Positions 16,104 through 24,995 of a DNA stretch of 64,000 nt are shown piece after piece (positions within the stretch are counted from its first letter, which is position 1; every line of letters begins with the position of its first letter). The notes beneath the pieces were generated by a model. It did not search any database, had not been told where the DNA came from, and saw only the letters and a program-made list of their open reading frames with translations. The translations under genes were made by a program, and so were the position numbers. The stretch comes from Vibrio quintilis (GTDB lineage: Bacteria; Pseudomonadota; Gammaproteobacteria; Enterobacterales; Vibrionaceae), in NCBI RefSeq assembly GCF_024529975.1, contig NZ_AP024898.1, positions 1,178,001 to 1,242,000 on the forward strand, given 5' to 3'.

Positions 16104-18302
16104 ATGATAATTCACAAAAGAAGTGTTCTGGCACTGGCAATGATTGCAGCACTGGCTGGATGTGATGACGACACTGCAGGTAATAACACATCAGATAGTA
16201 TCTACACTTCCAGCGTCACGAGCGGAAGAACACTCACCAATACGGCTGACGTAGTTAAGATTGGCTCTGAAACAACAGATGACACGGTAACACTGACTAT
16301 TGGCGCAACGTCCGACCTGCACGGTCGTCTGTTTGGCTATGATTATGCGCTGCTCTCTAATGATGCAGACGCGGGTTTAACCCGGATTGGCACCCTTATC
16401 AATCAGGTCCGGGCCAGTGATGCTGATACCCTTTTAATCGATATCGGTGACACGGTTCAGGGTAACTCAGCTTCGCTGTTTAACGACCTGCCGACACACC
16501 CGATGGTCAGTGCGCTGAATACACTTGAATACAACGTTTGGGTGCCAGGGAATCACGAATTTAACTTTGATCGTTCATTTGTTGACCGTAATCTGGAAAA
16601 CTTTGACGGTGCCGTGATTTCCAGCAATATCAAATGGGAAAACACCGAAGTCAGCTACCTCAAACCATACCAAATCTTTAACATCAAAGGTGTCACCGTT
16701 GCAGTGATTGCAGTGACGCCGTCTTATGTACCAAACTGGGAAGCTTCTGCCCCCGAACATTACGCGGAGCTTTCTTTTGAAGATGAACTGACGTCAGTGA
16801 CCGCTGCCGTCGATGATGCAATCACAAATTACAGTCCGGATGTGGTGATTGGCGCCTTCCATTTAGGCCGGAATGATAATGGCAGTGGTGTTTATCAGAT
16901 AGCATCCAAACTGGCAGATAAATTTGATGTCATTTTCGCAGGTCATGAACATGCGGAATATATCGAAGAAGTACAAAAAGATGCTTATAGCAGCAGTTAC
17001 AGTGGTGAAGATATCGCGACCAGCGGCAGTGATCATGGCACCGAAGATAAATCTGCCTCCGGAACTTACAATGAAAGCACCCGCGCTGCCAATGTAAAAA
17101 TTATCGAACCCGGCAAATGGGGCTGGGCACTGGCGACGGCAAGCATCGAACTGCATAAAGATGATGATGGCAAGTGGAAAATGACAGATACCACGCTGGC
17201 CAACCTGCACACTTATTCTGAATCTGATCATACTTCAGTTGCTGATCAGCAGACGCTGTCTGATGAATATCAATGGGTGCATGAGCAATCCCTTGCTGAT
17301 GCCAGCGCAGAACTGGGGACAGTCACCGGAAACTTCACCCCGTCTTCAACCGGACATGAAGATGAAGCAACCGGTGAAGCGTACGACTCCGATGCCGGTC
17401 GTCTGTATTCAACCATTCATTATGCCAAAGTCCACGATACACCGCTGATGGACTTTATTAATCAGATTCAGCTGGAGAAAACCAGTGCTGATGTCTCTGC
17501 GGCTTCCCTGTTCTCAGACCATACTAATCTGATCAATGGTGAAACCTACACCAAAGCCAAATCATCTGAGTTGTATAAGTACGACAATACGTTGATGGGC
17601 ATCAAAATGACCGGTGCAAATCTGAAGAAATTTATGGAATGGTCGTACAGTTACTTTAATGCTTACACTGCCGGTGATCTGACCGTATCTTTCCGCACTG
17701 GTGCCAAGTCCTATAACTATGATCAGTTCGATGGCACGATAAAATATACAGTTGACCTGACCGGTGATGCTTACAGTCAAAGCAAGAATAGCGACGGTTC
17801 TTATACGGTGACCAATCCGGGCTCCCGGGTTCAGATCTCTGAAATTGCCGGTAAAGCCTTCGACGAAACAGCCACTTACAAAGTTGCTGTCAACAGCTAT
17901 CGCTTTGGTACACAGCTGAAAACTTACGGTTGGGCCACCAGCGATGACGTGTATTATGAATCGACCAACGAAGCAGTCTATGCTATCCGCGATATGCTGA
18001 CCGATTATGTACAAACCAACAAAGGCATCAATGTTGATGATTTTGATGACAACATGAACTGGTCTTTCGTACAGGATGCTGCGATTGCCGCTGCCCGGAC
18101 CGATGGCGATAAAGGCCAGGCATTATGGGAAAAACTGCAAAACAAACAAATCTGTATTCAGATTGACTGGGATAACGCCAAATATCCCGGCATTGCCGTT
18201 TCCCTTAACCCGGATAACAGTGACAGTTATTTTGCAAATGCAGACTATGTGTCTTCCGGCACTGGCACAGCAGAAGCATGTAACACCAATCCTGATGAAT
18301 AA
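16104..18302 (+). CDS. Lipoprotein metallophosphatase / 5'-nucleotidase family
   Basis: A 732-residue exported enzyme of the UshA/CpdB class, which removes phosphate from nucleotides or 2',3'-cyclic nucleotides outside the cytoplasm. The signal peptide ends in the lipobox LAGC (RSVLALAMIAALAGCDDD), so it is probably an outer-membrane lipoprotein. Metal-site motifs follow in order: ATSDLHGR, LLIDIGDTVQGN, PGNHEFNFD, and FAGHEHAEY. The C-terminal half is the 5'-nucleotidase domain (MGIKMTGANLKKFMEWS; substrate-binding YRFG). An Asp/Ser-rich insert follows the GHEH motif. This Met is preferred over one five codons earlier because the signal peptide then starts normally. Confidence 0.88.
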   Translation: MIIHKRSVLALAMIAALAGCDDDTAGNNTSDSIYTSSVTSGRTLTNTADVVKIGSETTDDTVTLTIGATSDLHGRLFGYDYALLSNDADAGLTRIGTLINQVRASDADTLLIDIGDTVQGNSASLFNDLPTHPMVSALNTLEYNVWVPGNHEFNFDRSFVDRNLENFDGAVISSNIKWENTEVSYLKPYQIFNIKGVTVAVIAVTPSYVPNWEASAPEHYAELSFEDELTSVTAAVDDAITNYSPDVVIGAFHLGRNDNGSGVYQIASKLADKFDVIFAGHEHAEYIEEVQKDAYSSSYSGEDIATSGSDHGTEDKSASGTYNESTRAANVKIIEPGKWGWALATASIELHKDDDGKWKMTDTTLANLHTYSESDHTSVADQQTLSDEYQWVHEQSLADASAELGTVTGNFTPSSTGHEDEATGEAYDSDAGRLYSTIHYAKVHDTPLMDFINQIQLEKTSADVSAASLFSDHTNLINGETYTKAKSSELYKYDNTLMGIKMTGANLKKFMEWSYSYFNAYTAGDLTVSFRTGAKSYNYDQFDGTIKYTVDLTGDAYSQSKNSDGSYTVTNPGSRVQISEIAGKAFDETATYKVAVNSYRFGTQLKTYGWATSDDVYYESTNEAVYAIRDMLTDYVQTNKGINVDDFDDNMNWSFVQDAAIAAARTDGDKGQALWEKLQNKQICIQIDWDNAKYPGIAVSLNPDNSDSYFANADYVSSGTGTAEACNTNPDE

Positions 18303-18320
18303 TCAGCATTGAAGCACCTC

Positions 18321-18352
18321 AATCAGCAACGGGATATCGCCCGTTGCTGATT
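18321..18352 (+). terminator. Hairpin after the nucleotidase gene
   Basis: AATCAGCAACGGG and CCCGTTGCTGATT form a perfect 13-bp stem with a 6-nt loop 18 bp past the stop. The T-tract after it is poor, so termination strength is uncertain. Confidence 0.65.
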
Positions 18353-18441
18353 ATTGCAGATCACCGTGAGTTAATCATGATTCATTCATCACTGTTGGCT
18401 CATAACCTTTGATTTAATCATCGTTCAAACATCATAAAAAC

Positions 18442-19584
18442 ATGCTGAAAAAATATAGTTTTCCGATCATCATTGCGCTGATTTCCACCCTCATTTTCTG
18501 TTTCTCTCCCGGCCTGAGTGAGCACATTCGTCCGAAATCTCCACTGGTTCAACACTTTGTTGAAGCGAAAGTCACCCGGATGGTTTCTCAGGAGTTGTCT
18601 CCCGATCCTCATGTACCCTCGGTTATCACCGGCCGGCAAATCTTCTTCGCAAAGATTTTAGAAGGTGCAGAAAAAGGGAAGGAAGTCCGTATCACCAATC
18701 CGCTCAGCCGCCAGCATAATGTGTATGTACAAGCTGGCGATCACTTTATTATGATGATCCGGCTGAAAAAGGACGGACAGCCATATTACTGGGCATTCAA
18801 CCACAAACGCTCTCCTGCTATTTACGCCATGCTGACTATCTTTTTGCTGCTGCTGCTCAGTTTTGGCAAAAAAGAAGGGCTGAACTCGGTAGTTTCCCTC
18901 TATTTCACAGCAGCACTGATTACCGGCGTCTTAATTCCGGCAATTTTTGCCGGATGGAACCCGGTGCTGCTGACTATTGTGCTGATGGGGCTGAAAATCG
19001 TCGTCAATTATATTCTTGTCTGCGGTTATAACCACAAAAGCTTTTGCGCCATGATCGGCACACTGCTCGGTGTGATTGCCGCCGGTGCATTTTCACAGAT
19101 CTTCGGGGAAATGGCGCACCTGTCCGGCATTTATCTGGACAAAGGTGAAGACATTGTTTATCTGACCACCGCTCACCCGGTTCAAATCCGCTGGCTGATG
19201 TTTACCGCGATTATGATTTCTGCGCTGGGTGCCGTCATGGATGTTGCAATCTCCATCTCTTCTTCTTACCACGAGCTCAGTCAGGCAGATCCAACCCTGA
19301 CACCGGCCCAACTGCGCAAAGCAAGCATGAATATCGGCCGCGACATCATGGGTACCATGACCAACACGCTGATTCTCGCGATTGCCGGCGGCTCCCTGAC
19401 CACCATGATGATGGTGTGGGGATTTAACATGCCGGTGATTCAGTTTATCAATACACCGTTGGTCACCATGGCTGTGGTACATGGACTGGCGGGCAGTATC
19501 GGTATTGTCCTGACGATTCCACTGACCGCATGGGCGTGTTCGGCGCTGTTTCCGGTGAAAATCCGGGAGAAGGAAATCATCTGA
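18442..19584 (+). CDS. YibE/F-family membrane protein
   Basis: A 380-residue membrane protein of the YibE/F family. After a signal-anchor helix (SFPIIIALISTLIFCFS) there is an extracytoplasmic beta-rich segment of about 100 residues, then about seven membrane helices. These include the conserved stretches GLNSVVSLYFTAALITGVLIPA, ALGAVMDVAISISSSYHEL and MNIGRDIMGTMTNTLILAIAGGSL. The function is not established. It stands alone; a palindromic element follows the stop by about 30 bp. Confidence 0.88.
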   Translation: MLKKYSFPIIIALISTLIFCFSPGLSEHIRPKSPLVQHFVEAKVTRMVSQELSPDPHVPSVITGRQIFFAKILEGAEKGKEVRITNPLSRQHNVYVQAGDHFIMMIRLKKDGQPYYWAFNHKRSPAIYAMLTIFLLLLLSFGKKEGLNSVVSLYFTAALITGVLIPAIFAGWNPVLLTIVLMGLKIVVNYILVCGYNHKSFCAMIGTLLGVIAAGAFSQIFGEMAHLSGIYLDKGEDIVYLTTAHPVQIRWLMFTAIMISALGAVMDVAISISSSYHELSQADPTLTPAQLRKASMNIGRDIMGTMTNTLILAIAGGSLTTMMMVWGFNMPVIQFINTPLVTMAVVHGLAGSIGIVLTIPLTAWACSALFPVKIREKEII

Positions 19585-19918
19585 GGGGTATAGCGCTAAT
19601 GAATAGAAAATGATTATACCCAAGCAACCTGAAGATGCAGGATTCAGGTTGTTTGGGTATCAATCGTATCGCCAACTTTACGTTATTCAGAACGCCTATC
19701 AATCCTTATTCAGGAAGCTCCCGTAGTCCCATAAGCAGAAAAGTCCGGGTAGCAAAGCCAAACCAGCACAACAGGGACACACACTCTTTATGTGGAAAAA
19801 CAACACTTTCTGAAATTTCAGGGAATATAAATCACAGCTTATCAAATGGATAACCGCTTTTTCATACCCCTGTGCTAAACTCATTATTGACAGTTCAGTC
19901 AAATAAAAGGATGTGCAA
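19585..19918. other. Intergenic region before a chemoreceptor gene
   Basis: About 330 bp with one palindromic element (19615-19660) and the chemoreceptor promoter region. A sigma-28-type promoter could not be placed with confidence. Confidence 0.45.
19615..19660. repeat. Interspersed palindromic element, short copy
   Basis: A 46-bp copy, TATACCCAAGCAACCTGAAG then ATGCAGGATTCA and GGTTGTTTGGGTAT. It is close to the consensus and follows the yibE/F-type gene. Confidence 0.9.
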
Positions 19919-21820
19919 ATGAAACAGATTGGAATGAGAAAATTATTGATTTTTTCAGTGATGTTACTGGTTGGACTCTCTGTCGCTATATCAAGTTATG
20001 TACTTTATTCGAATGAAAAAGAAACAATTCATAATATTGTGATGGATCAGACACGATCCTATACAAAGAATAAAGCAGCCAATGTTCAGGGTATCATCGG
20101 CGAAAAAGCCGGAGGACTCCGGAGTCTGTCAGGCCGGTATATCAACAAGGGCCTGTCGGGAAGTGATGAAGAAGTGATCGAACAAACCCGCTTTCTGGCC
20201 AGAGCAATGAATCTGAACAGTGCGCTGATCGCTTTTGAAAATGGTGATGCTTTCTGGAACCAGACTGCGGCAAGCTGGCCGAATCATAAACTGGATGGCG
20301 ACGTCAAAGAAAAAGGCTGGTATCAGGCCGGCAGAAAATCAAGCAGCACCACTGTCACCAACCCTTACCTTTTTGATGGTGACTATTGGATCACCATGGT
20401 CGATAAGATCAAAGATGGCGTCATTGCCGTCGAATACAAACTGACATTTTTAAACGAAATTGTTTCTCAGGCTATTGATATACCAGGTTCTGCTGCAGTA
20501 ATCATGACTCAGGACACAACATTCCTGGCATCGTCATCAAACGCAATCAAGGCCGGAGAGAAAGGTGCGAACTATGACTGGTTCCGCCACGCAGCTCAGG
20601 AAGCAGTCAGTAAGGAAAGTGCTGTAACAGAGTACAGCTTAAATGGGGTGGATAAACTGCTGTTCTCACACCGGATTAAAGTCGCGGATAAAAACTGGTA
20701 TTTTGCGATAGGACTTGATAAGTCCGTGGCTTTCGGCTCACTGGAAGCAGCAAGAAATAATTCAATTCTTATCGCCTTTATTGCAACTTTAATCAGTGTG
20801 GCAATTGCGTATGCCTTAATTCAATGGCTATATCGCCCTATCCTGTCTTTAAGGGATACGATTACAGCCTTATCCAGCGGAGATGGTGACTTAACCCAGA
20901 GGCTGAAAGTGGAAAGTAAAGATGAGCTGGGACAGATCGCGCATGGCGTCAACCGGTTTATTGAAAATCTCCAGAACATCATGCTCGAAATCAAGGGAGC
21001 CACCTCGACCTTAGAATCAAACGTAGGCCGCCTCAGAGACCAGTCTGAACGAAGCAGTTCTATTCTGCAGAGCCATGTTTCAGAAACCGAGCAAATCGTA
21101 ACTGCCATCGAAGAGATGAATTCGACCGCCTCATCAATGGCAACGGATGCAGCAAATACTGCAAACCTGACCCAGCAAGCCAATGAAACAAGTATTGAAT
21201 CACGCAGAATTGTTGAACAGTCCCAGCAAACTGTATCGGCTTTAATCTCAGATGTAGATAAAGCTGCACTCGATGTACAGCAAATGAATGATGAAACCCA
21301 AAATATCAATACGATTTTGAATGTGATCGGTGATATTGCGGAGCAGACAAACTTACTGGCACTGAATGCAGCAATAGAAGCGGCACGGGCCGGAGAACAG
21401 GGCCGGGGTTTTGCCGTTGTTGCGGATGAAGTCCGGAATCTGGCCAGCAGGACCAAAGATAGTACAGAAGAAATAGAAACCGCACTCGATAGTTTGCTGA
21501 AAGGAACCAAAGTTGTGGTGGGCTCGATGGATAGCACAAAAGACAGATGTCAGGAAACCGCAGAAGGCGCCGGAGAAGTATCAAGCAGCCTTGAAACCAT
21601 GACCCGGTTTGTCGATGAAATTAATGACCTGAGTACACAAATCGCGACGGCAGCAGAAGAGCAAAGCAGTGTGACACAGGAACTCAGCCGGAATATGTCC
21701 GCAATCAACGATATCGTCCGGGAACTCGATACGAACGGGCAGCAGGTCAATCATGATGCTCAGGAAATTTCGGATGTAAACCAGCAACTCTCCTCCATTG
21801 TAGGCCGGTTTAAACTGTAA
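19919..21820 (+). CDS. Methyl-accepting chemotaxis protein with periplasmic Cache domain
   Basis: A 633-residue membrane chemoreceptor. TM1 is at about residues 8-28 ([21 protein letters not shown]). A periplasmic sensor of about 250 residues follows, with the double-Cache-like strand [21 protein letters not shown]2 ([20 protein letters not shown]) leads to a HAMP domain and then the signalling tip [41 protein letters not shown]. It should feed CheA/CheW. No C-terminal CheR-docking pentapeptide is visible. The ATG is chosen over a GTG two codons earlier because AAGG sits 8 nt before it. Confidence 0.93.
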   Translation: MKQIGMRKLLIFSVMLLVGLSVAISSYVLYSNEKETIHNIVMDQTRSYTKNKAANVQGIIGEKAGGLRSLSGRYINKGLSGSDEEVIEQTRFLARAMNLNSALIAFENGDAFWNQTAASWPNHKLDGDVKEKGWYQAGRKSSSTTVTNPYLFDGDYWITMVDKIKDGVIAVEYKLTFLNEIVSQAIDIPGSAAVIMTQDTTFLASSSNAIKAGEKGANYDWFRHAAQEAVSKESAVTEYSLNGVDKLLFSHRIKVADKNWYFAIGLDKSVAFGSLEAARNNSILIAFIATLISVAIAYALIQWLYRPILSLRDTITALSSGDGDLTQRLKVESKDELGQIAHGVNRFIENLQNIMLEIKGATSTLESNVGRLRDQSERSSSILQSHVSETEQIVTAIEEMNSTASSMATDAANTANLTQQANETSIESRRIVEQSQQTVSALISDVDKAALDVQQMNDETQNINTILNVIGDIAEQTNLLALNAAIEAARAGEQGRGFAVVADEVRNLASRTKDSTEEIETALDSLLKGTKVVVGSMDSTKDRCQETAEGAGEVSSSLETMTRFVDEINDLSTQIATAAEEQSSVTQELSRNMSAINDIVRELDTNGQQVNHDAQEISDVNQQLSSIVGRFKL

Positions 21821-21837
21821 AACGCGGGCAAATCTAT

Positions 21838-21967
21838 CATGACGGGAGCCTGAGTCTGAAGGCTCCCTGGCATGAATCCGGAGCCCTTTGGGAATGTTTT
21901 CTGATACCAGTGAACGGCCCAGCCCTTCAATTGCATATTTGCTTGCGCCATACAGAGGGCCAACAGC
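21838..21967 (-). pseudogene. Remnant of a short-chain dehydrogenase gene
   Basis: Reading leftward, one frame gives VGPLYGASKYAIEGLGRSLV...GLRIHA, which contains the SDR active-site Y-x3-K and the following helix. The match then continues in another frame as MPGSLQTQAPVMIDLP, where intact SDRs have an EPGSxxT segment. So there is a frameshift, and both the Rossmann N-terminus and the C-terminus are missing. The fragment abuts the stop of the small lipoprotein gene. It is unlike the intact SDR gene at 22398. Confidence 0.65.
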
Positions 21968-21968
21968 C

Positions 21969-22136
21969 CTACTCCGTTGCTTCATGAATCGCTTCTTTTG
22001 TTCCCTGAACAGCGTCACTGGTCACTTCTTTGGTCTTACTCCAGATTTCAGCCGAATCACTTTTCACACCTTCCCATGTCCCGGAACACCCGCTAAGAAA
22101 AAGTGCCATGGTCACTGCTGTCAGTATAAACTTCAT
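21969..22136 (-). CDS. Small lipoprotein, entericidin-like size and layout
   Basis: A 55-residue frame, below common length cut-offs. It starts MKFILTAVTMALFLSGCSGT, a short signal peptide with a perfect lipobox LSGC (Cys at residue 17). The mature part is about 39 residues, charged and predicted helical (WEGVKSDSAEIWSKTKEVTSD..., ending HEATE). AAGGAG lies about 8 nt before the ATG. The layout resembles entericidin-type and other small vibrio lipoproteins; homology beyond the lipobox is not certain. Its stop codon directly meets an SDR gene remnant on the same strand. Confidence 0.75.
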   Translation of the reverse strand: MKFILTAVTMALFLSGCSGTWEGVKSDSAEIWSKTKEVTSDAVQGTKEAIHEATE

Positions 22137-22269
22137 TGAATACTCCTTACATACGTCTGATTATTTCATGTTCAACCGGATTGTAAGTATATAGATGTCG
22201 GTATTACATCAGGCCAGAGCCACGTTAAATTTTTCAGCATCATGATGAAAACACGCGCTACTATTTATA

Positions 22270-22350
22270 TATACCCGGGCAACCTGAAGATGCAGGATTC
22301 AGCGTGCAGCCGAAAGGTACAGTTCAAGGAAAGAGAATGCGGGAATGTAC
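22270..22350. repeat. Interspersed palindromic element, left half only
   Basis: It begins TATACCCGGGCAACCTGAAG and continues through the module CAGCGTGCAGCCGAAAGGTA-CAGTTCAAGGAAAG found in the 266-bp copy at 51629. It then decays near GGGAATGTACGC with no right terminus: a truncated long copy. Confidence 0.8.
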
Positions 22351-22397
22351 GCACTGTTGATTCAAAAGTGTATCGTTGATGACAAGGGAAGAAATTT

Positions 22398-23204
22398 ATG
22401 CCTGAGAAAATACTGATCACAGGTGCGACAGATGGAATCGGACTTGCGACTGCCAGAACCCTGGTTGAGCAGGGCCATCATGTGTTAATTCATGGCCGCA
22501 ATCCGGAAAAATTACAAAAAACAGAAGTCCTCCTTTCCGCAATGGGAAAAACGGACAGTTATTTATCAGATCTGTCAGATCTTGCGGATGTAAAACGCTT
22601 TGCAGAAACCATCACCGAAAAGCATCAGTCACTTGATGTATTAATTAATAATGCCGGCATTCTGAGAACTCCCCACTCAAGAACAGCGGACGGGCTGGAT
22701 GTTCGTTTTGTCGTGAATACGGTTGCACCCTATTTGCTGACCAAAAAACTATTACCTTTATTCAGTCAGCATGGCCGGATCATCAATTTATCTTCTGCGG
22801 CGCAGTCACCATTAAGCATCGGGGCATTGATGGGGCAATGTGGTGAAATGGAAGCAATGAATGCTTATTCGCAAAGCAAGTTAGCCATCACCATGTGGTC
22901 TTATGCTCTGTCAGAACAACAGGATCACCATGCACCAGTGATTATTGCGGTTAATCCGGGGTCTTTACTGGGAAGTAAAATGGTTAAAGACGGTTTCGGG
23001 ATCGCCGGAAAAGATATTCGTATCGGCGCTGATATATTGGTTCAGGCCGCTTTGTCCGATGAATTCAAAGAGGCTGGAGGATTGTATTTTGATAATGATT
23101 CAGGCCAGTTCACCGTGCCACACCCTGACGCCCGGGATATAAACAAAGGCAAAGAACTCATCCGGTTACTCGAAAAAATAATTGCAGATTATATACCCAA
23201 GTAA
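22398..23204 (+). CDS. Short-chain dehydrogenase/reductase
   Basis: A 268-residue classical-type SDR using NAD(P)H. The Rossmann glycine motif TGATDGIG is at residues 8-15, the NNAG motif follows VLINNAG, and the catalytic set is INLSSA (Ser) and YSQSK (Tyr/Lys). The layout resembles retinol-dehydrogenase-like SDRs with an extended C-terminus. The substrate is unknown. The last codons and the stop (tail DYIPK*) lie inside a palindromic repeat element, so the C-terminus was apparently set by that insertion. Confidence 0.9.
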   Translation: MPEKILITGATDGIGLATARTLVEQGHHVLIHGRNPEKLQKTEVLLSAMGKTDSYLSDLSDLADVKRFAETITEKHQSLDVLINNAGILRTPHSRTADGLDVRFVVNTVAPYLLTKKLLPLFSQHGRIINLSSAAQSPLSIGALMGQCGEMEAMNAYSQSKLAITMWSYALSEQQDHHAPVIIAVNPGSLLGSKMVKDGFGIAGKDIRIGADILVQAALSDEFKEAGGLYFDNDSGQFTVPHPDARDINKGKELIRLLEKIIADYIPK

Positions 23205-23237
23205 CCTGAAGGTGCATCTTGAGGTCATGTGGGTATA
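23192..23237. repeat. Interspersed palindromic element overlapping a gene end
   Basis: A 46-bp diverged copy, TATACCCAAGTAACCTGAAG ... GGGTATA. The TAA within it (CCC AAG TAA) is the stop codon of the SDR gene. Confidence 0.8.
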
Positions 23238-23335
23238 TACCCTGCATTGTAAGCCCATTTGTCTTTTATTTTTTCAGTTCATATCCTACCTTTATATTTC
23301 AGGGGTTTTCTATTACAAAAAGTCGGAATTTTATT

Positions 23336-23923
23336 ATGGGAAGAGGCGTTTCTCTTTTTTTAATCTGTTTTTTTATCAGTACCAGTATTTATGCAGCTAA
23401 CCATCGTTATATCAGTAACGGGAAAACAGCCTGGTATGGCTATGATGCTCCATTTGACGGCATGAGACTCGGTGGCGATAAAGATTTGAGTGTTGAAGAA
23501 GTCAGCGTCGATACTCACGCCTTTGTCAAAGGTGCGTTCAGTAAAGAAGAAATAAAGACGATGAAGGGACACAAAAGTAATGACTACACCTGTCCGAATG
23601 GTTATATCGTCACCTCTTTATATTATGTTCAGGATAAATCTGACGGGGCGACAAATAATCAACGTAGTATTGAAAAATTTAAATGCAGGGAACTACGTAA
23701 ATCATTTGTATTTAAAAAGCTGATTAAATTTGAACTCATCGATGTCAATATTAATCACCGGACAAGAACCCCGTTAAATAAAGGGGAGTTTGCTGACTGT
23801 ACTGACGGCCAATATATTGTTGGCTTCAATTATGCGAACAAAGGCGACAAACACATAAAAGAAGTCATTTGTCAGCCTTTTGCCTATGATTTTACCTCGA
23901 ATCTGCCTTGTTTTTCCCGGTAA
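23336..23923 (+). CDS. Secreted Cys-repeat protein of unknown function
   Basis: A 195-residue exported protein with a signal peptide MGRGVSLFLICFFISTSIYA cut before ANHRY. The mature part has an internal duplication: CPNGYIVTSLYYVQDKSD...EKFKCREL and CTDGQYIVGFNYANKGD...KEVICQPF, each a Cys-x-x-Gly-x(0-1)-Tyr-Ile-Val strand closed by a second Cys. A further Cys lies at the C-terminus (LPCFSR). Disulfide-stabilised beta repeats in the periplasm or outside the cell are inferred. An upstream frame extension to 23219 is rejected because it would bury the signal peptide. I cannot name a family. Confidence 0.7.
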   Translation: MGRGVSLFLICFFISTSIYAANHRYISNGKTAWYGYDAPFDGMRLGGDKDLSVEEVSVDTHAFVKGAFSKEEIKTMKGHKSNDYTCPNGYIVTSLYYVQDKSDGATNNQRSIEKFKCRELRKSFVFKKLIKFELIDVNINHRTRTPLNKGEFADCTDGQYIVGFNYANKGDKHIKEVICQPFAYDFTSNLPCFSR

Positions 23924-24022
23924 AGGAAAGGCATGCTTTAAACGACCAGAAGGCGGCGGCTTCGGCAAACATAGCAGGCAACGTCTGTCCCTGTGTAAGG
24001 CATGTGATTTTCAATCTGACTG

Positions 24023-24067
24023 ATACTCAAACAGCCTGAAGATGCATGATTCAGGTTGCTTGGGTAT
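24023..24067. repeat. Interspersed palindromic element, short copy
   Basis: A 45-bp copy with a diverged left arm (ATACTCAAACAGCCTGAAG) and a consensus right arm (CAGGTTGCTTGGGTAT). It lies between convergent genes. Confidence 0.85.
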
Positions 24068-24142
24068 CAGCCTGTCATTTCTGAAAACGGACCTGAATAA
24101 AAAACCCGCTATTTATACAAAAATCAGCCGTACCAAATCTGT

Positions 24143-24868
24143 TCAGACCAGCGCACTATCATTTGCTACAGGTAACGTCTCTTTTTCTGTTCCGTTATCG
24201 ATAAAAGTCACCTGCTCGTAATCACCCCGCTGGACCATCAGAATCTTACTGAAGCGGAAAGTGGTTTCGGGTGCAGGGTTCTCTTTGCAGACATAATCAA
24301 TAACCAAAGTGTGGCCGGAAATATGTGGCGTCTGTTTAAATTCATAATCGGAGACGGCGTTGTTTTCAGGTTCAATCACCGCGATGACAACATGATGAGC
24401 GAAATCTTCCACTGTCAGCCAGCGTTGAGAACCCATCACAGCTGCGGGATAAAAAACTTTCTGAAACTGATCAAATTTATCAAAAATAAAATAATGCTTA
24501 CCAGCTTTAACTTCATGACCGACAACATAGTTATTCACGACCTGATAGGAGACTTCATTTTCATTCTGGCTGACCGTCACCTGCCATACCTGTTCTTCGA
24601 TAATGTCATCATTCCAGACGCGCATGCGGATAAAGGACAGGGATTCCGGCGCAAGCGTACTTTTCATCGCTTTAAAATAAAAAACCTGGGTATCCCCGAC
24701 GCCAACGACCTGTGGCGGATGAGGATCGGAATACAACTCTTCACCAACCAAACACAAAGACTCCGGTAACCGGGCAAGACACCAGCGATATCCCGTGCTC
24801 ATATTTCCTTTTAACGAGATCTGAAAAGTACTGCCTGATTTAACTATTTTTGTATTCGATGAGTTCAT
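24143..24868 (-). CDS. Chagasin-like (I42) cysteine-protease inhibitor with extra C-terminal domain
   Basis: A 241-residue cytosolic protein. Residues about 5-105 fit the I42/chagasin fold: loop L2 GNMSTGYRW (family NPTTGY), loop L4 VVGVGDTQVFYFKA (family GxGG), loop L6 RMRVW (family RPW), with an expected closing strand EQVWQVTV. Chagasins block papain-family proteases by these three loops. The C-terminal ~130 residues (YFIFDKFDQFQKVFYPAAVMG ... ILMVQRGDYEQVTF) are an unrecognised beta-rich domain, making the protein twice the usual size. The start is chosen for AAGGA 6 nt upstream. A frame extension to 24973 exists but has no signal peptide. Confidence 0.75.
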   Translation of the reverse strand: MNSSNTKIVKSGSTFQISLKGNMSTGYRWCLARLPESLCLVGEELYSDPHPPQVVGVGDTQVFYFKAMKSTLAPESLSFIRMRVWNDDIIEEQVWQVTVSQNENEVSYQVVNNYVVGHEVKAGKHYFIFDKFDQFQKVFYPAAVMGSQRWLTVEDFAHHVVIAVIEPENNAVSDYEFKQTPHISGHTLVIDYVCKENPAPETTFRFSKILMVQRGDYEQVTFIDNGTEKETLPVANDSALV

Positions 24869-24995
24869 AATGATTCCTTCTGACATGTGATCAGTCATTC
24901 GCGCCTGTTTCAGAAGACGGATTAACAATATCAGTCTAGTATCATTTAGATTGAACCGCGGAGTTTTATACAATCACATTGCATATTGTCAACAT

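Noticed and set aside
20821..21537. Long minus-strand frame inside the chemoreceptor gene
   Set aside because: It is antisense to the conserved signalling domain and has Ser/Cys-rich, protein-unlike composition.
21844..21867. GGGAGCC/GGCTCCC hairpin as terminator of the chemoreceptor gene
   Set aside because: It has no T-tract and falls inside the coding remnant of the SDR fragment; it may be chance.
21581..22018. 145-residue minus-strand frame as a full gene
   Set aside because: Only a short middle part resembles an SDR, the match changes frame, and the left part is antisense to the chemoreceptor gene. Treated as a pseudogene remnant.
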